From a bacterium (GTDB lineage: Bacteria > Planctomycetota > UBA8108 > UBA1146), in assembly GCA_029976805.1 (NCBI GenBank), contig JAPOLY010000007.1:1-57423 (forward strand): a stretch of DNA of 57,423 nucleotides, read 5' to 3'. Made by a program: the position numbers and the translations under genes. Positions 33,342 through 41,740 of this stretch are shown piece by piece (position 1 is the first letter of the stretch; each line of letters begins with the position of its first letter). Below the pieces are notes generated by a model that did not search any database, was not told where the DNA came from, and worked only from the letters and a program-made list of their open reading frames with translations.

Positions 33342-36005
33342 CTAATCCGAAGCCTTCTTCTTGGTTGTTTTCTTCTTGGTTGTTTTCTTTTTGGTCGTCT
33401 TCTTTTTGGTGACCTTCTTTTTCGCCTTTTTCTTCGCGGTTTTCTTCTTCTTCTTTTTGCCTTTTTTGGCGTCGCGCTCGCGCTTCTCCAGGATGCGCTG
33501 GGCGGCTTCGGAAGAAGTCACTTTTGTCGGATCCATGCCGCTGGCCAGGGTGGCATTGGTTTCACCATCGGTAGCGTAGGGACCGAAGCGACCGTCCTTG
33601 ATCTGGATGGTGGCTCCCTCCAGCTCGGCGACATTTTCGAAGGTCTGAATCGGCGGTTTTGCAGCGGCTCGGCCACGGCGCTTCGGCTGGGAAAGAAGGA
33701 AGCGGCAACGCTCTTCGTTGACGGTGAAGGGATCGTCTCCCTCTTCGAGGCTACGGGTTTCCTTGCCGGCTTTCAGGTAGAGACCATAACGCCCATTGAA
33801 GACCCTGATCTCATCTCCTTCAGGGCTGGTGCCGACAGGGCGCCCCTCCTTGAGGATCAGTAACTGAATCGCGATCTCTGCGGTGATCGACTCGGGTTCC
33901 ATGTTGGGCAACAGGGAAGCGAACTCCGGTTTCTCTTCACTGTCTGTATCACCCCGTTGAACGTAGGGGCCGAAGCGTCCGCTCTTGAGGAAGATCGGCT
34001 TGCCGGTGGCACTGCAGTGACCCAAAGGTTCATCCTTGCGGGCGCCCGCCTGCATGATCTCGTCAATCTTTGAGGCGTCGAGCTCGTCGGGGGGGAGTTC
34101 TTCGGGGATGTTTCCACGGACCTCACCTGCTTCGAGGTAGGGGCCGTAGCGACCGACTCGCAAGACCACGTCTTCATCCTGAAAACGGATCGGATCCCCG
34201 CCTGCGAAAGGCATCGGGAAACGACAGATGGCAGCAGGGTCGATCACTTCCATGCCCGATTCGAGCAATCCCTCAAGGCCCGCTTCGCCATTTCCTGCCC
34301 AGAACTTCTTCAGGTATTCCTGCGTGTTGAGTTTGCCCTGAGCGATGCCGTCCAGATCGTCTTCCATGCGGCGTGTGAAGTCGTAGTCAATGATCTGAGA
34401 GAAGTGCTCTTCCATCAGTCGGACGACCGCAAAGGCGGTCCAGGTCGGAACCAGTGCCTTGTTCCTGCGGAAGGAGTACTGGGCAGACTGGATTCGATCG
34501 ATGATGGAAGCGTAGGTACTGGGTCGGCCGATGCCGCGCTTTTCCATCTCCTTGATCAGTCCCGCTTCGGTGTAGCGACCGATGGCCTGGGTACGATGTT
34601 CCTCAGGATCCAGTTCTGCGAGGGCAACCGTGTTTCCGACTTCGACCGCAGGGAGCAGGATTTCCTTGGTTCCAGCCGGGTCTGCCAGCATGAAACCCTT
34701 GTGGTCGATGACGGTTCCGCGCGCCTGGTAGCGGGCGGCTTCTTCATGTTGCTCTTCCACTTCGACGATGACGGTCCGGCCCGTAGCCGGCTTCATCTGG
34801 CTGGCAACGGTACGCTTCCAGATCAGGTCGTAGAGACGAGCCTCATCGTCTCCCACTTTGGTGGAGACTTCTGCGGGGTCGTCAAAATCGGAGGGACGGA
34901 TCGGTTCATGTTCACCGCCGGCATCCTTGGAGAGGTGTTCGAAGTTTTTTGGAGCGTGTTCGTCCGCTCCGTACTTTTTGGTGATCAGGGACCCGATCGC
35001 CTGCATTGCTTCCGGTGCGAGGACGTAGTTGTCAGTACGCACGTAGGTGATGAAGCCTTTTTGGAAGAGTGCATTGGCCGCCCGCATTGTTCTCGAAGGT
35101 GAGAATCCCAGACGGTTGGATGCTTCCTGCTGCATACCACTGGTGATGAAGGGCACGGGTGGCTTGCGTGAGTAGGATTTTTCTTCCAAAGAGGAAATCT
35201 TGAAGGTGCCGTTTTCGAAACGGTTTTTCAGAGCCGTGGTTCGGCTCTCGTCGAGGACGATGCAGTCTGAAGACTCCTGCTTCAGTTTGCCGTCGTCGCC
35301 GAAGTCCTTGCTCTGGGCGATGCTTTTGCCGCCGAGCGTCAACAGTTTGGCGTCGAAGGTCTCTTTGGACTCGGTACCAAAAGTGGCGTCCATATCCCAA
35401 TAGACGGCGGGAACAAAGGCGAGGCGTTCCTTTTCCCGTTCGACCAGCAGACGGATCGCGACGGTCTGCACACGACCGGCGGAAAGCCCCTGGGCAACCT
35501 TTCGCCAAAGCAGATTGGAGACTGGGTATCCATAGAGCCGGTCCACCATGCGGCGTGCTTCCTGAGCGTCGACCAGCTGGGTATCGAGCTCTTCCGGTTC
35601 CTCGATGGCTTTTTCAAGAGCGCTCTTGGTGATCTGTCCGAGACGCAGTCTTTTGACAGGAAGACCTTTTTTGGGTTTCAGTACCTGAAGCAAATGCCAG
35701 GAGATGGCCTCACCCTCACGGTCCGCGTCAGTGGCGAGGAACAGTTCTTCCGCTTCCCGCATCCGTTTGCGGATGGCCGTGACGGTCGATTTTTTGTCTT
35801 CATCGAGAACGTAGATCGCCTCAAACTCGTTGGTTACTCCGGTGACCACCTGCTTCTTTTTGTACTCTTCAGGAACCTGACTCGCCTTGGAAGGGAGATC
35901 ACGGATGTGGCCAACGCTTGCCTCGACGACGAAATCTCCGCCGAGATACTTTTCGATGGTTTTGGCTTTGGTGGGTGATTCGACGATCACGAGGCGTTTT
36001 GCCAT
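33342..36005 (-). CDS. topA: DNA topoisomerase I (type IA) with lysine-rich tail
   Basis: 887 residues. It relaxes negative supercoils through a transient 5'-phosphotyrosine. The TOPRIM domain opens the chain (LVIVESPTKAKTIEKYLG, acidic triad in ATDADREGEA at 91-100). SAGRVQTVA is at 175-183, the catalytic Tyr321 is in FITYVRTDN, and GIGRPSTYASII is in the cleavage-domain arch. The C-terminus has no CxxC zinc fingers. It carries repeated toprim C-terminal repeat units with the pattern GRYGPY or GRFGPY (about 620-840), followed by a histone-H1-like tail of KKKTT repeats (about 845-885). It is divergent from mutM across 211 bases. Confidence 0.97.
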   Translation of the reverse strand: MAKRLVIVESPTKAKTIEKYLGGDFVVEASVGHIRDLPSKASQVPEEYKKKQVVTGVTNEFEAIYVLDEDKKSTVTAIRKRMREAEELFLATDADREGEAISWHLLQVLKPKKGLPVKRLRLGQITKSALEKAIEEPEELDTQLVDAQEARRMVDRLYGYPVSNLLWRKVAQGLSAGRVQTVAIRLLVEREKERLAFVPAVYWDMDATFGTESKETFDAKLLTLGGKSIAQSKDFGDDGKLKQESSDCIVLDESRTTALKNRFENGTFKISSLEEKSYSRKPPVPFITSGMQQEASNRLGFSPSRTMRAANALFQKGFITYVRTDNYVLAPEAMQAIGSLITKKYGADEHAPKNFEHLSKDAGGEHEPIRPSDFDDPAEVSTKVGDDEARLYDLIWKRTVASQMKPATGRTVIVEVEEQHEEAARYQARGTVIDHKGFMLADPAGTKEILLPAVEVGNTVALAELDPEEHRTQAIGRYTEAGLIKEMEKRGIGRPSTYASIIDRIQSAQYSFRRNKALVPTWTAFAVVRLMEEHFSQIIDYDFTRRMEDDLDGIAQGKLNTQEYLKKFWAGNGEAGLEGLLESGMEVIDPAAICRFPMPFAGGDPIRFQDEDVVLRVGRYGPYLEAGEVRGNIPEELPPDELDASKIDEIMQAGARKDEPLGHCSATGKPIFLKSGRFGPYVQRGDTDSEEKPEFASLLPNMEPESITAEIAIQLLILKEGRPVGTSPEGDEIRVFNGRYGLYLKAGKETRSLEEGDDPFTVNEERCRFLLSQPKRRGRAAAKPPIQTFENVAELEGATIQIKDGRFGPYATDGETNATLASGMDPTKVTSSEAAQRILEKRERDAKKGKKKKKKTAKKKAKKKVTKKKTTKKKTTKKKTTKKKASD
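33354..33420 (-). repeat. 15-base tandem repeat encoding the TopA lysine/threonine tail
   Basis: About four imperfect 15-base units (plus-strand form TTCTTGGTTGTTTTC and variants) encode KKKTT repeats. Third-position differences grow away from the stop codon, suggesting recent in-frame expansion near the 3' end. Confidence 0.75.
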
Positions 36006-36216
36006 TTTTACCGGCCATCCCTTCAGGTTCTACGAAGACGCCAAGGCGACATTTAATTACGGGTAACGTCTCCATGGGGGTCGTTGCAAGGGATCTTTTT
36101 TGTCACCTGCAGGATCAATTTGGCCAATTCGGCGTGAATTCGACCATTATTGGCCTTATACGGGGATTTCCGGAAACTCTGGAAGAATTCCACAGATGGG
36201 GTACTGGAGGTCTCGA

Positions 36217-37041
36217 ATGCCCGAATTGCCTGAAGTTGAAACGACCCGCAGGGGCATCGCTGACCTGATTCGGGGATTGCAGATTGAATCGGTGGAGGTC
36301 AGGCGTCCGAAACTGCGGCTGCCGATTCCCGAGGACCTTGCGATCCGGCTCGAGGGGGCTCATTGGCAGGAGACGCGCCGTCGGGCCAAATTCCTTCTCC
36401 TCGATTCGACGGCAGGGACGATTCTGGTGCATTTGGGAATGTCCGGCAGTCTGCGCCTCACAGACCCGACCCATGAATACCGCAAGCACGATCACATCAT
36501 CTGGCATCTTCAAGGCGATCGTCAGCTTCGTTATCACGATCCGCGCAGATTTGGCATCGTGACCTGGGCGGAGGTGGATGGAGAGCCGCATTCGCTGATC
36601 GGCGATCTGGGCCCGGAACCGATCGATGGCATCACCACGACCGATCTGGCGGAGCACCTCTGGCAATCCTCCAGGGGGAAAAAGAAGCGCCTCCGCGATT
36701 ATCTGCTCGATGGGCGAATCATCGCCGGAATTGGCAATATCTACGCCAATGAGGCCGCATGGAGATCCGGTATCCGTCCTGATCGTGCCTGCGGGCGTGT
36801 CTCCCGTGAGCGATATCAAAGTCTGGCCGCGGATCTCCAGCACGTCTTGCAGGTGGCGGTTGAGAAGGGGGGCACCACGCTGAGGGATTTCGTCAATCCA
36901 GAGGGAGAGCCCGGATATTTTCAGCACACCTTCGAGGTGTATGGACAAGAGGGCGTGGAATGCTCCCGCTGTGGCCGGGAAATCGTCCGGGATGTGGTTT
37001 CCCAGCGTTCTATCTTCTTCTGCAGGGGTTGTCAGAGATAG
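36217..37041 (+). CDS. mutM: Formamidopyrimidine-DNA glycosylase (Fpg/MutM)
   Basis: 274 residues, bifunctional base-excision enzyme removing 8-oxoguanine and formamidopyrimidines. ATG 36217 follows GGAGG by six bases and yields the invariant MPELPEVETTRRG, with catalytic Pro2 and Glu3. Lys near 58 sits in RRRAKFLLL. Other segments are LGMSGSLRL, YHDPRRFG, the helix-two-turn-helix LLDGRIIAGIGNIYANEAAW, and the C-terminal zinc finger C-x2-C...C-x2-C (CSRCGREIV, FFCRGCQR). Upstream in-frame codons to 36100 are not part of the protein. It is probably monocistronic; isocitrate dehydrogenase follows after 122 bases. Confidence 0.97.
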   Translation: MPELPEVETTRRGIADLIRGLQIESVEVRRPKLRLPIPEDLAIRLEGAHWQETRRRAKFLLLDSTAGTILVHLGMSGSLRLTDPTHEYRKHDHIIWHLQGDRQLRYHDPRRFGIVTWAEVDGEPHSLIGDLGPEPIDGITTTDLAEHLWQSSRGKKKRLRDYLLDGRIIAGIGNIYANEAAWRSGIRPDRACGRVSRERYQSLAADLQHVLQVAVEKGGTTLRDFVNPEGEPGYFQHTFEVYGQEGVECSRCGREIVRDVVSQRSIFFCRGCQR

Positions 37042-37062
37042 CCACCCCTTCAGCAGGTCTGC

Positions 37063-37091
37063 TTTCCACAGTGGTGTACAAGTCCTAGAAT
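37063..37091 (+). promoter_or_regulatory. Possible promoter for icd
   Basis: TTTCCA (37063-37068) and TAGAAT (37086-37091) with a 17-base spacer lie 72 bases upstream of the GTG start at 37164. The -35 match is only four of six bases, so this is tentative. Confidence 0.3.
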
Positions 37092-37163
37092 CGCCCTTTG
37101 CAAGTGTGAAACACAAACAGACATTTCCCGACCCCCAAGGTCCTGAAACTCAAGGAGTCCAGC

Positions 37164-38387
37164 GTGGAGAAGATCAAAGTCGACAACCCCGTCGTCGAAC
37201 TCGACGGCGATGAAATGACCCGCATCATTTGGCAATTTATCAAGGATCGTCTGATCCTCCCTTACGTCGACGTCGAGCTGAAGTACTTCGACCTTGGTGT
37301 CGAAAAGCGTGACGAGACTGACGACCAGATCACCATCGATGCCGCCGAGGCGATCAAGAAGTATGGTGTGGGAGTCAAATGCGCGACCATCACTCCCGAT
37401 GAGGATCGGGTCGAGGAGTTCGGCCTCAAGAAGATGTGGCGTTCACCGAATGGCACCATCCGCAACATTCTCGGGGGGACCGTTTTCCGTGAGCCGATCA
37501 TTTGTGAAAACGTGCCGCGTCTCGTTCCCGGCTGGACCCAGTCCATCGTCATTGGCCGCCACGCCCATGGAGATCAATATCGCGCGACCGATTTCCTGGT
37601 TCCCGGTGCGGGCAAATTGTCGATGACCTTTACCCCCGAAGATGGGGGCGATCCGATGAACTTCGATGTCATGCAGTTCGAGGCTCCCGGCATTGCCATG
37701 GGCATGTACAACCTGGATGAATCGATCCGTGGTTTCGCCCGTGCTTGTATGAACTACGGTCTGCAGCGCAAGTGGCCCGTTTACCTCTCGACCAAGAACA
37801 CCATCCTCAAAGCCTACGACGGTCGCTTCAAGGATCTGTTCCAGGAAGTCTTCGACAGTGAGTTCAAAGCCGCCTTCGAAGATGCCGGGATCGAATACGA
37901 ACACCGCCTGATTGACGATATGGTCGCTTGCGCCATGAAGTGGTCCGGAGGATTTGTCTGGGCATGCAAAAACTACGACGGCGATGTCCAGTCCGATACC
38001 GTGGCTCAGGGATTCGGTTCTCTGGGGCTGATGACCAGCGTACTGATGACACCTGACGGTAATACCGTCGAGGCAGAGGCTGCCCATGGAACGGTGACTC
38101 GCCACTACCGCGAGCACCAGAAGGGGAATCCGACCTCGACCAACCCCATCGCCAGCATCTTCGCCTGGACCCGCGGCTTTGCCCACAGGGCTCGCATGGA
38201 TGGCAATGATGCCCTGAAGAAGTTTGCCGAGGATCTGGAAGCGGTCTGCATCGAAACCGTTGAAGCGGGTCACATGACCAAGGACTTGGCACTTCTTGTC
38301 GGCGGAGATACCCCCTTCATGACTACGGAAGAATTCCTCGCCAAGCTGGATGAAAACCTTCAGGCGAAGCGTGGTCAGGCTTCCTGA
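37164..38387 (+). CDS. icd: NADP-dependent isocitrate dehydrogenase, eukaryote-type
   Basis: 407 residues. It oxidatively decarboxylates isocitrate to 2-oxoglutarate, making NADPH. The sequence belongs to the homodimeric type II family shared with eukaryotes: [16 protein letters not shown], the isocitrate loop [37 protein letters not shown], the catalytic Lys region [17 protein letters not shown], metal-binding Asp in [25 protein letters not shown], and NADP-binding [14 protein letters not shown]. The start is GTG 37164, preceded by AAGGAG at seven bases. It ends in a strong hairpin, so it is likely its own transcription unit. Both neighbouring amino-acid degradation routes could feed the TCA cycle around this step. 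Confidence 0.97.
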   Translation: MEKIKVDNPVVELDGDEMTRIIWQFIKDRLILPYVDVELKYFDLGVEKRDETDDQITIDAAEAIKKYGVGVKCATITPDEDRVEEFGLKKMWRSPNGTIRNILGGTVFREPIICENVPRLVPGWTQSIVIGRHAHGDQYRATDFLVPGAGKLSMTFTPEDGGDPMNFDVMQFEAPGIAMGMYNLDESIRGFARACMNYGLQRKWPVYLSTKNTILKAYDGRFKDLFQEVFDSEFKAAFEDAGIEYEHRLIDDMVACAMKWSGGFVWACKNYDGDVQSDTVAQGFGSLGLMTSVLMTPDGNTVEAEAAHGTVTRHYREHQKGNPTSTNPIASIFAWTRGFAHRARMDGNDALKKFAEDLEAVCIETVEAGHMTKDLALLVGGDTPFMTTEEFLAKLDENLQAKRGQAS

Positions 38388-38394
38388 TCACCCG

Positions 38395-38433
38395 GAACCG
38401 ATCCCGATTCCTGACCGGAATCGGGATCGGTTC
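38395..38433 (+). terminator. Long perfect hairpin after icd
   Basis: A 17-base arm (38395-38411, GAACCGATCCCGATTCC) pairs perfectly with 38417-38433 across the loop TGACC, seven bases after the icd stop. Only a poor T-tract follows. It could be a terminator, or an RNA 3'-end stabiliser separating icd from the downstream operon. Confidence 0.7.
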
Positions 38434-38467
38434 TCTGACTTGTTGACCTTTTGCAGCAGGAGGTGAC

Positions 38468-39415
38468 TTGATTCGCTATACCGACCTGCACACCGAGGGA
38501 GAGCCCACCCGGGTTATCACCTCCGGATTTCCCGATCTGGGATCAGGCTCCATCCGTGATCGTTGCCAACGTCTTCAGGATCAATACTCTCAACTCTGTT
38601 CTGGCATCGTTCGTGAGCCAAGGGGGCACGAGGCGATGGTGGGTGCACTCCTGTTGGAGTCAGAGAACCCAGACTGCGATCACGGGGTCATCTTTTTCAA
38701 CAACGTGGGTCCCCTCGGCATGTGTGGTCACGGCACCATCGGAGTCGTGCGTGCGCTGTATGAGTTGGGCAGAATCACCGATGAAAAAGTCACCCTCGAA
38801 ACCCCAGCGGGCGTCGTCGAGGCTTCATTGGAGGAAGACGGCTCAGTCTCTGTGATCAATGTGGAGAGTTACTGTTATCGCAAGGATGTCACTGTTGAGT
38901 TGGCCGGAGGACAGAAGGTGACCGGCGATATTGCCTGGGGAGGAAATTGGTTTTTCATCTCCGATAACTGTGACATCGCCCTGAAAAGTACAAACTTGTC
39001 CCAATTGATCGATTTCACGATTTCGATTCGCAACGCTTTGGAGAAGTCGGGCATCACCGGCAGGGACGGCGAGGCTGTCGATCACATAGAGGTTCATGAA
39101 TCTCTCAGGGACGGGGATTCTGAAGAGGGGCAAAAAGGGGTTCGTTGCTTCGTTCTTTGTCCAGGCATGGAATGGGATCGTTCTCCCTGCGGGACCGGAA
39201 CCAGTGCGACCGTCGCATGCCTGGCGGATCGAGGGTTGTTGGCAGAGGGCGAAATCTGGCTTCAGGAAAGTCTTCCGGGTGGTCGATTTGAAGCGACATG
39301 GCGATCCGGGAATGAAGGTGTCGTACCAACGATTCGCGGGCGTGCGTGGTTGTGCTCACAGGGTGAATTGATTTTTGAAGACGGCGACCCCTTTCGCCAC
39401 GGTTTCCCCTCCTAG
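38468..39415 (+). CDS. lhpA: 4-hydroxyproline 2-epimerase (proline racemase family)
   Basis: 315 residues, PLP-independent. It interconverts trans-4-hydroxy-L-proline and cis-4-hydroxy-D-proline by two-base chemistry. Both catalytic cysteines are present: Cys86 in MCGHGTIG and Cys241 in DRSPCGTGTSA. A Thr at the second site would instead mark a 3-hydroxyproline dehydratase. H-T-E-G-E-P-T-R near the N-terminus is the family motif. The start is TTG 38468, directly behind AGGAGGTGA. Proline racemase is the alternative; the downstream flavoproteins, DapA-family gene and semialdehyde dehydrogenase make hydroxyproline the better guess. It is the first gene after the icd terminator. Confidence 0.88.
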   Translation: MIRYTDLHTEGEPTRVITSGFPDLGSGSIRDRCQRLQDQYSQLCSGIVREPRGHEAMVGALLLESENPDCDHGVIFFNNVGPLGMCGHGTIGVVRALYELGRITDEKVTLETPAGVVEASLEEDGSVSVINVESYCYRKDVTVELAGGQKVTGDIAWGGNWFFISDNCDIALKSTNLSQLIDFTISIRNALEKSGITGRDGEAVDHIEVHESLRDGDSEEGQKGVRCFVLCPGMEWDRSPCGTGTSATVACLADRGLLAEGEIWLQESLPGGRFEATWRSGNEGVVPTIRGRAWLCSQGELIFEDGDPFRHGFPS

Positions 39416-39488
39416 AGGATGGACGCAGCGCCCGTGAAGTTCTGGACGGGCAGTTTGGAAAAAGGTGTTCTGGGAAAGGGGAATCTTC

Positions 39489-40583
39489 GTGTTGAGTATC
39501 GCCATCGATGCCACGGCAGCATGCACCCCGAAACCAACCGGAATCGGGCGCTACACTGAAGGTCTGACAGCGGCACTCTCCCAACGTGCGATTCGTCTGA
39601 AGATCGGCACCCGTTATTCCCACTTTCACCATCGCAATCACCGTCTTCAGATTTCAGATTCAAAGAGATTCTGGATTCAGGAGCCGATCTGGCCACTGGT
39701 GCAAGGTGTGGATGTGCTCCATGTCACCGATGCCAGAGTGCCGCGCTGGCCACTGTTGAAGAAGGGGACTCCGAGAGTCGCAACCCTTCATGATGTGTTT
39801 CATATTCTCCCTGAGTTTCAAAATGGGGGGAAGTATGCCACCGAAGAGTTCACTCGAAAGAAAATCGACCGCTATCGGCAGATCGCCAGAGAATGTGATC
39901 GCATCATTTGTGTCAGTGAAAAAACCCGAACCGATTTCATGAATCACGTGGATTGCGATCCTCAGAAAGTGGAAGTGGTTCATCACGGAATCGACTCGCA
40001 TTTTCTTGAAGAAACCAGGGGGAATGATGCAGAGATTCTCGAGTCACTGGGAATTCCGCAAGGGGGCGTTCTCTATGTGGGCGATGTCTCAGCCCGCAAG
40101 AATTTGAAGGGGATCGTCGAGGGGTATCTGGCGGCGGACCTCGATCAAGACCACCCCTTGCTTCTCGTTGGTGAATCCACTTTTGGCTCCGGGGAACTGG
40201 AATCCAGAATTCGACAGGCAGGAGATCGAATCCTGAGAATCGGTTGGCAGAAACAGGAGATTCTCGCGGCCATCTATCGACAATCGAGGGCACTTCTGTT
40301 TTGCACCCACTATGAAGGTTTTGGATTACCGGTTCTCGAATCGATGGCATGTGGGACACCGGTGGTCATTTCCCGATCGGGGGCAACACCTGAAGTAGCG
40401 GGCGGACATGGGCACCTGTGTGATCCTGCGGATGTGAATTCCATCGCGGCTGCCCTGAAGTCTGCTTTGAACTCTTCCAAAGAAGACATCAGGGCGGGAC
40501 GTGATCATGCTCGTCGCTTTACCTGGGAGCATTGTGCAAGAGAGACGGAAGCTGTTTATCAACGGGCAATGGAGGTCCACTGA
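39489..40583 (+). CDS. Glycosyltransferase family 4
   Basis: 364 residues, GT-B fold, retaining family-4 type. N-terminal segments are TGIGRYTEGLTAAL (acceptor side) and DVLHVTDARVPRWP. The C-terminal donor domain has LYVGDVSARKNLKGIVEGYL, then ALLFCTHYEGFGLPVLESMACGTPVVIS, where the E-x7-E of GT4 binds the nucleotide-sugar. A GTG start at 39489 is preferred, with AAGGGGAA at eight bases and the family beginning (SIAIDATAAC). Its stop overlaps the next gene's ATG (TGATG). Donor and acceptor are unknown. Its place inside a hydroxyproline-type operon is odd and may reflect simple co-transcription. Confidence 0.88.
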   Translation: MLSIAIDATAACTPKPTGIGRYTEGLTAALSQRAIRLKIGTRYSHFHHRNHRLQISDSKRFWIQEPIWPLVQGVDVLHVTDARVPRWPLLKKGTPRVATLHDVFHILPEFQNGGKYATEEFTRKKIDRYRQIARECDRIICVSEKTRTDFMNHVDCDPQKVEVVHHGIDSHFLEETRGNDAEILESLGIPQGGVLYVGDVSARKNLKGIVEGYLAADLDQDHPLLLVGESTFGSGELESRIRQAGDRILRIGWQKQEILAAIYRQSRALLFCTHYEGFGLPVLESMACGTPVVISRSGATPEVAGGHGHLCDPADVNSIAAALKSALNSSKEDIRAGRDHARRFTWEHCARETEAVYQRAMEVH

Positions 40584-41740
40584 TGGATCGACACCATGTG
40601 ATCATCATTGGAGCCGGCATCGTCGGAGTTTCCTGTGCCCATCAACTTTCCCAGCGAGGTAGTCGAATCACCCTGATAGAAGCAGGTCCGGGGCCCGGTG
40701 TTCAGGGAGCGACTGCTGCGGGTATGGGTCATATCGTCGTGAACGACGGTGACCCGGAAATACTGAAGTTGTGTTTGCGTGGCCGTGAAATGTGGCGGCA
40801 ACTGTTGGACGAGAATGTGGGAGACCGGGGGTACTGGAACACAGGAACCCTTTGGCTCGCAGAAGATGAAGAACAATTGCATGGCCTTGGAGGTGCCCGG
40901 GATCGGCTTCACTCCGCAGGAGTTGACAGCCATACGCTTCAAGCAGCAGAGCTTTTCGATCTGGAGCCGGCTCTCAACAGGGACCTTGCCGGAGGATTGC
41001 GAATTCCCCATGACGGGGTGGTCTACGCTCCAAAGGTGACTGCCCGGCTTCTGTCACAGACAACGGAAGTGGAAACACGGTTCGATACTCGCGTGACTCG
41101 TGTCGGAGATGGGGGGGTGACTCTGGAAGACGGCACGGAAATGAAGGCGGATGCCGTCGTCATCGCCAGTGGAGTTTCCCTATTGGAAAATCTCGATCGC
41201 GAGGAGGATTTCTCATGGAAACAAAAGCTGAAAATTCTGCCTCGTGAAGGGCATCTGGCGATCACTGCCAGAGGTACCGGAATATTGCGTCATCATGTGG
41301 TGGAAGCCGGATACCAAAAAGGGGCGCATGGGGTGGTCGAGGAGGCGATCGCTTGCGCCATCCTTCCCAGACCGACGGACCAGTTGTGTCTGGGCTCTTC
41401 CCGCAGGCCGGGCAGGGCTGGTGCCGTTGATCCTGGGGTCCTGAAAAAGGTGATCGATCGTTGTGAAAGATTTGTTCCCGGAGTACGTCGTCTGCCCATC
41501 CTGCGTGCATGGACCGGAGCACGCGCTGCCACTGTGGATGGCAAACCGTTGATCGGTCCTGTTCCCGGTTGGAACCGAACCTGGCTCGCGGGTGGTTTTG
41601 AGGGACTGGGAATCACCCAGGCTCCTGCCGCTGCAGAGTTGTTGGCCCAGAGAATTCACGCAGAGACCTGCACTCTCGATGCGGGTCCATGGGATCCGGG
41701 GCGGATGCTGGTGTTGTCGGCAGGAGGTCGAAGTGACTAA
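40583..41740 (+). CDS. FAD-dependent D-amino acid oxidase-type oxidoreductase (likely D-hydroxyproline dehydrogenase subunit)
   Basis: 385 residues. DAO-family flavoprotein with HVIIIGAGIVGVSCAHQLSQ at the N-terminus, acidic LIEAG, ADAVVIASGVSLL in the middle, and the C-terminal FAD motif RAWTGARAATVDGKPLIGPV plus WLAGGFEGLGITQAPAAAELL. ATG 40583 follows GGAGG at eight bases and overlaps the glycosyltransferase stop. This resembles the beta subunit of heteromeric D-hydroxyproline or opine/octopine dehydrogenases, whose alpha and gamma parts are fused in the next gene. It would oxidise cis-4-hydroxy-D-proline to pyrroline-4-hydroxy-2-carboxylate. The substrate is inferred from context. Confidence 0.82.
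   Translation: MDRHHVIIIGAGIVGVSCAHQLSQRGSRITLIEAGPGPGVQGATAAGMGHIVVNDGDPEILKLCLRGREMWRQLLDENVGDRGYWNTGTLWLAEDEEQLHGLGGARDRLHSAGVDSHTLQAAELFDLEPALNRDLAGGLRIPHDGVVYAPKVTARLLSQTTEVETRFDTRVTRVGDGGVTLEDGTEMKADAVVIASGVSLLENLDREEDFSWKQKLKILPREGHLAITARGTGILRHHVVEAGYQKGAHGVVEEAIACAILPRPTDQLCLGSSRRPGRAGAVDPGVLKKVIDRCERFVPGVRRLPILRAWTGARAATVDGKPLIGPVPGWNRTWLAGGFEGLGITQAPAAAELLAQRIHAETCTLDAGPWDPGRMLVLSAGGRSD

Noticed and set aside
36115-37116. 333-residue minus-strand open frame opposite mutM
   Set aside because: mutM is certain on the other strand; the antisense frame shows no domain and has shadow composition.
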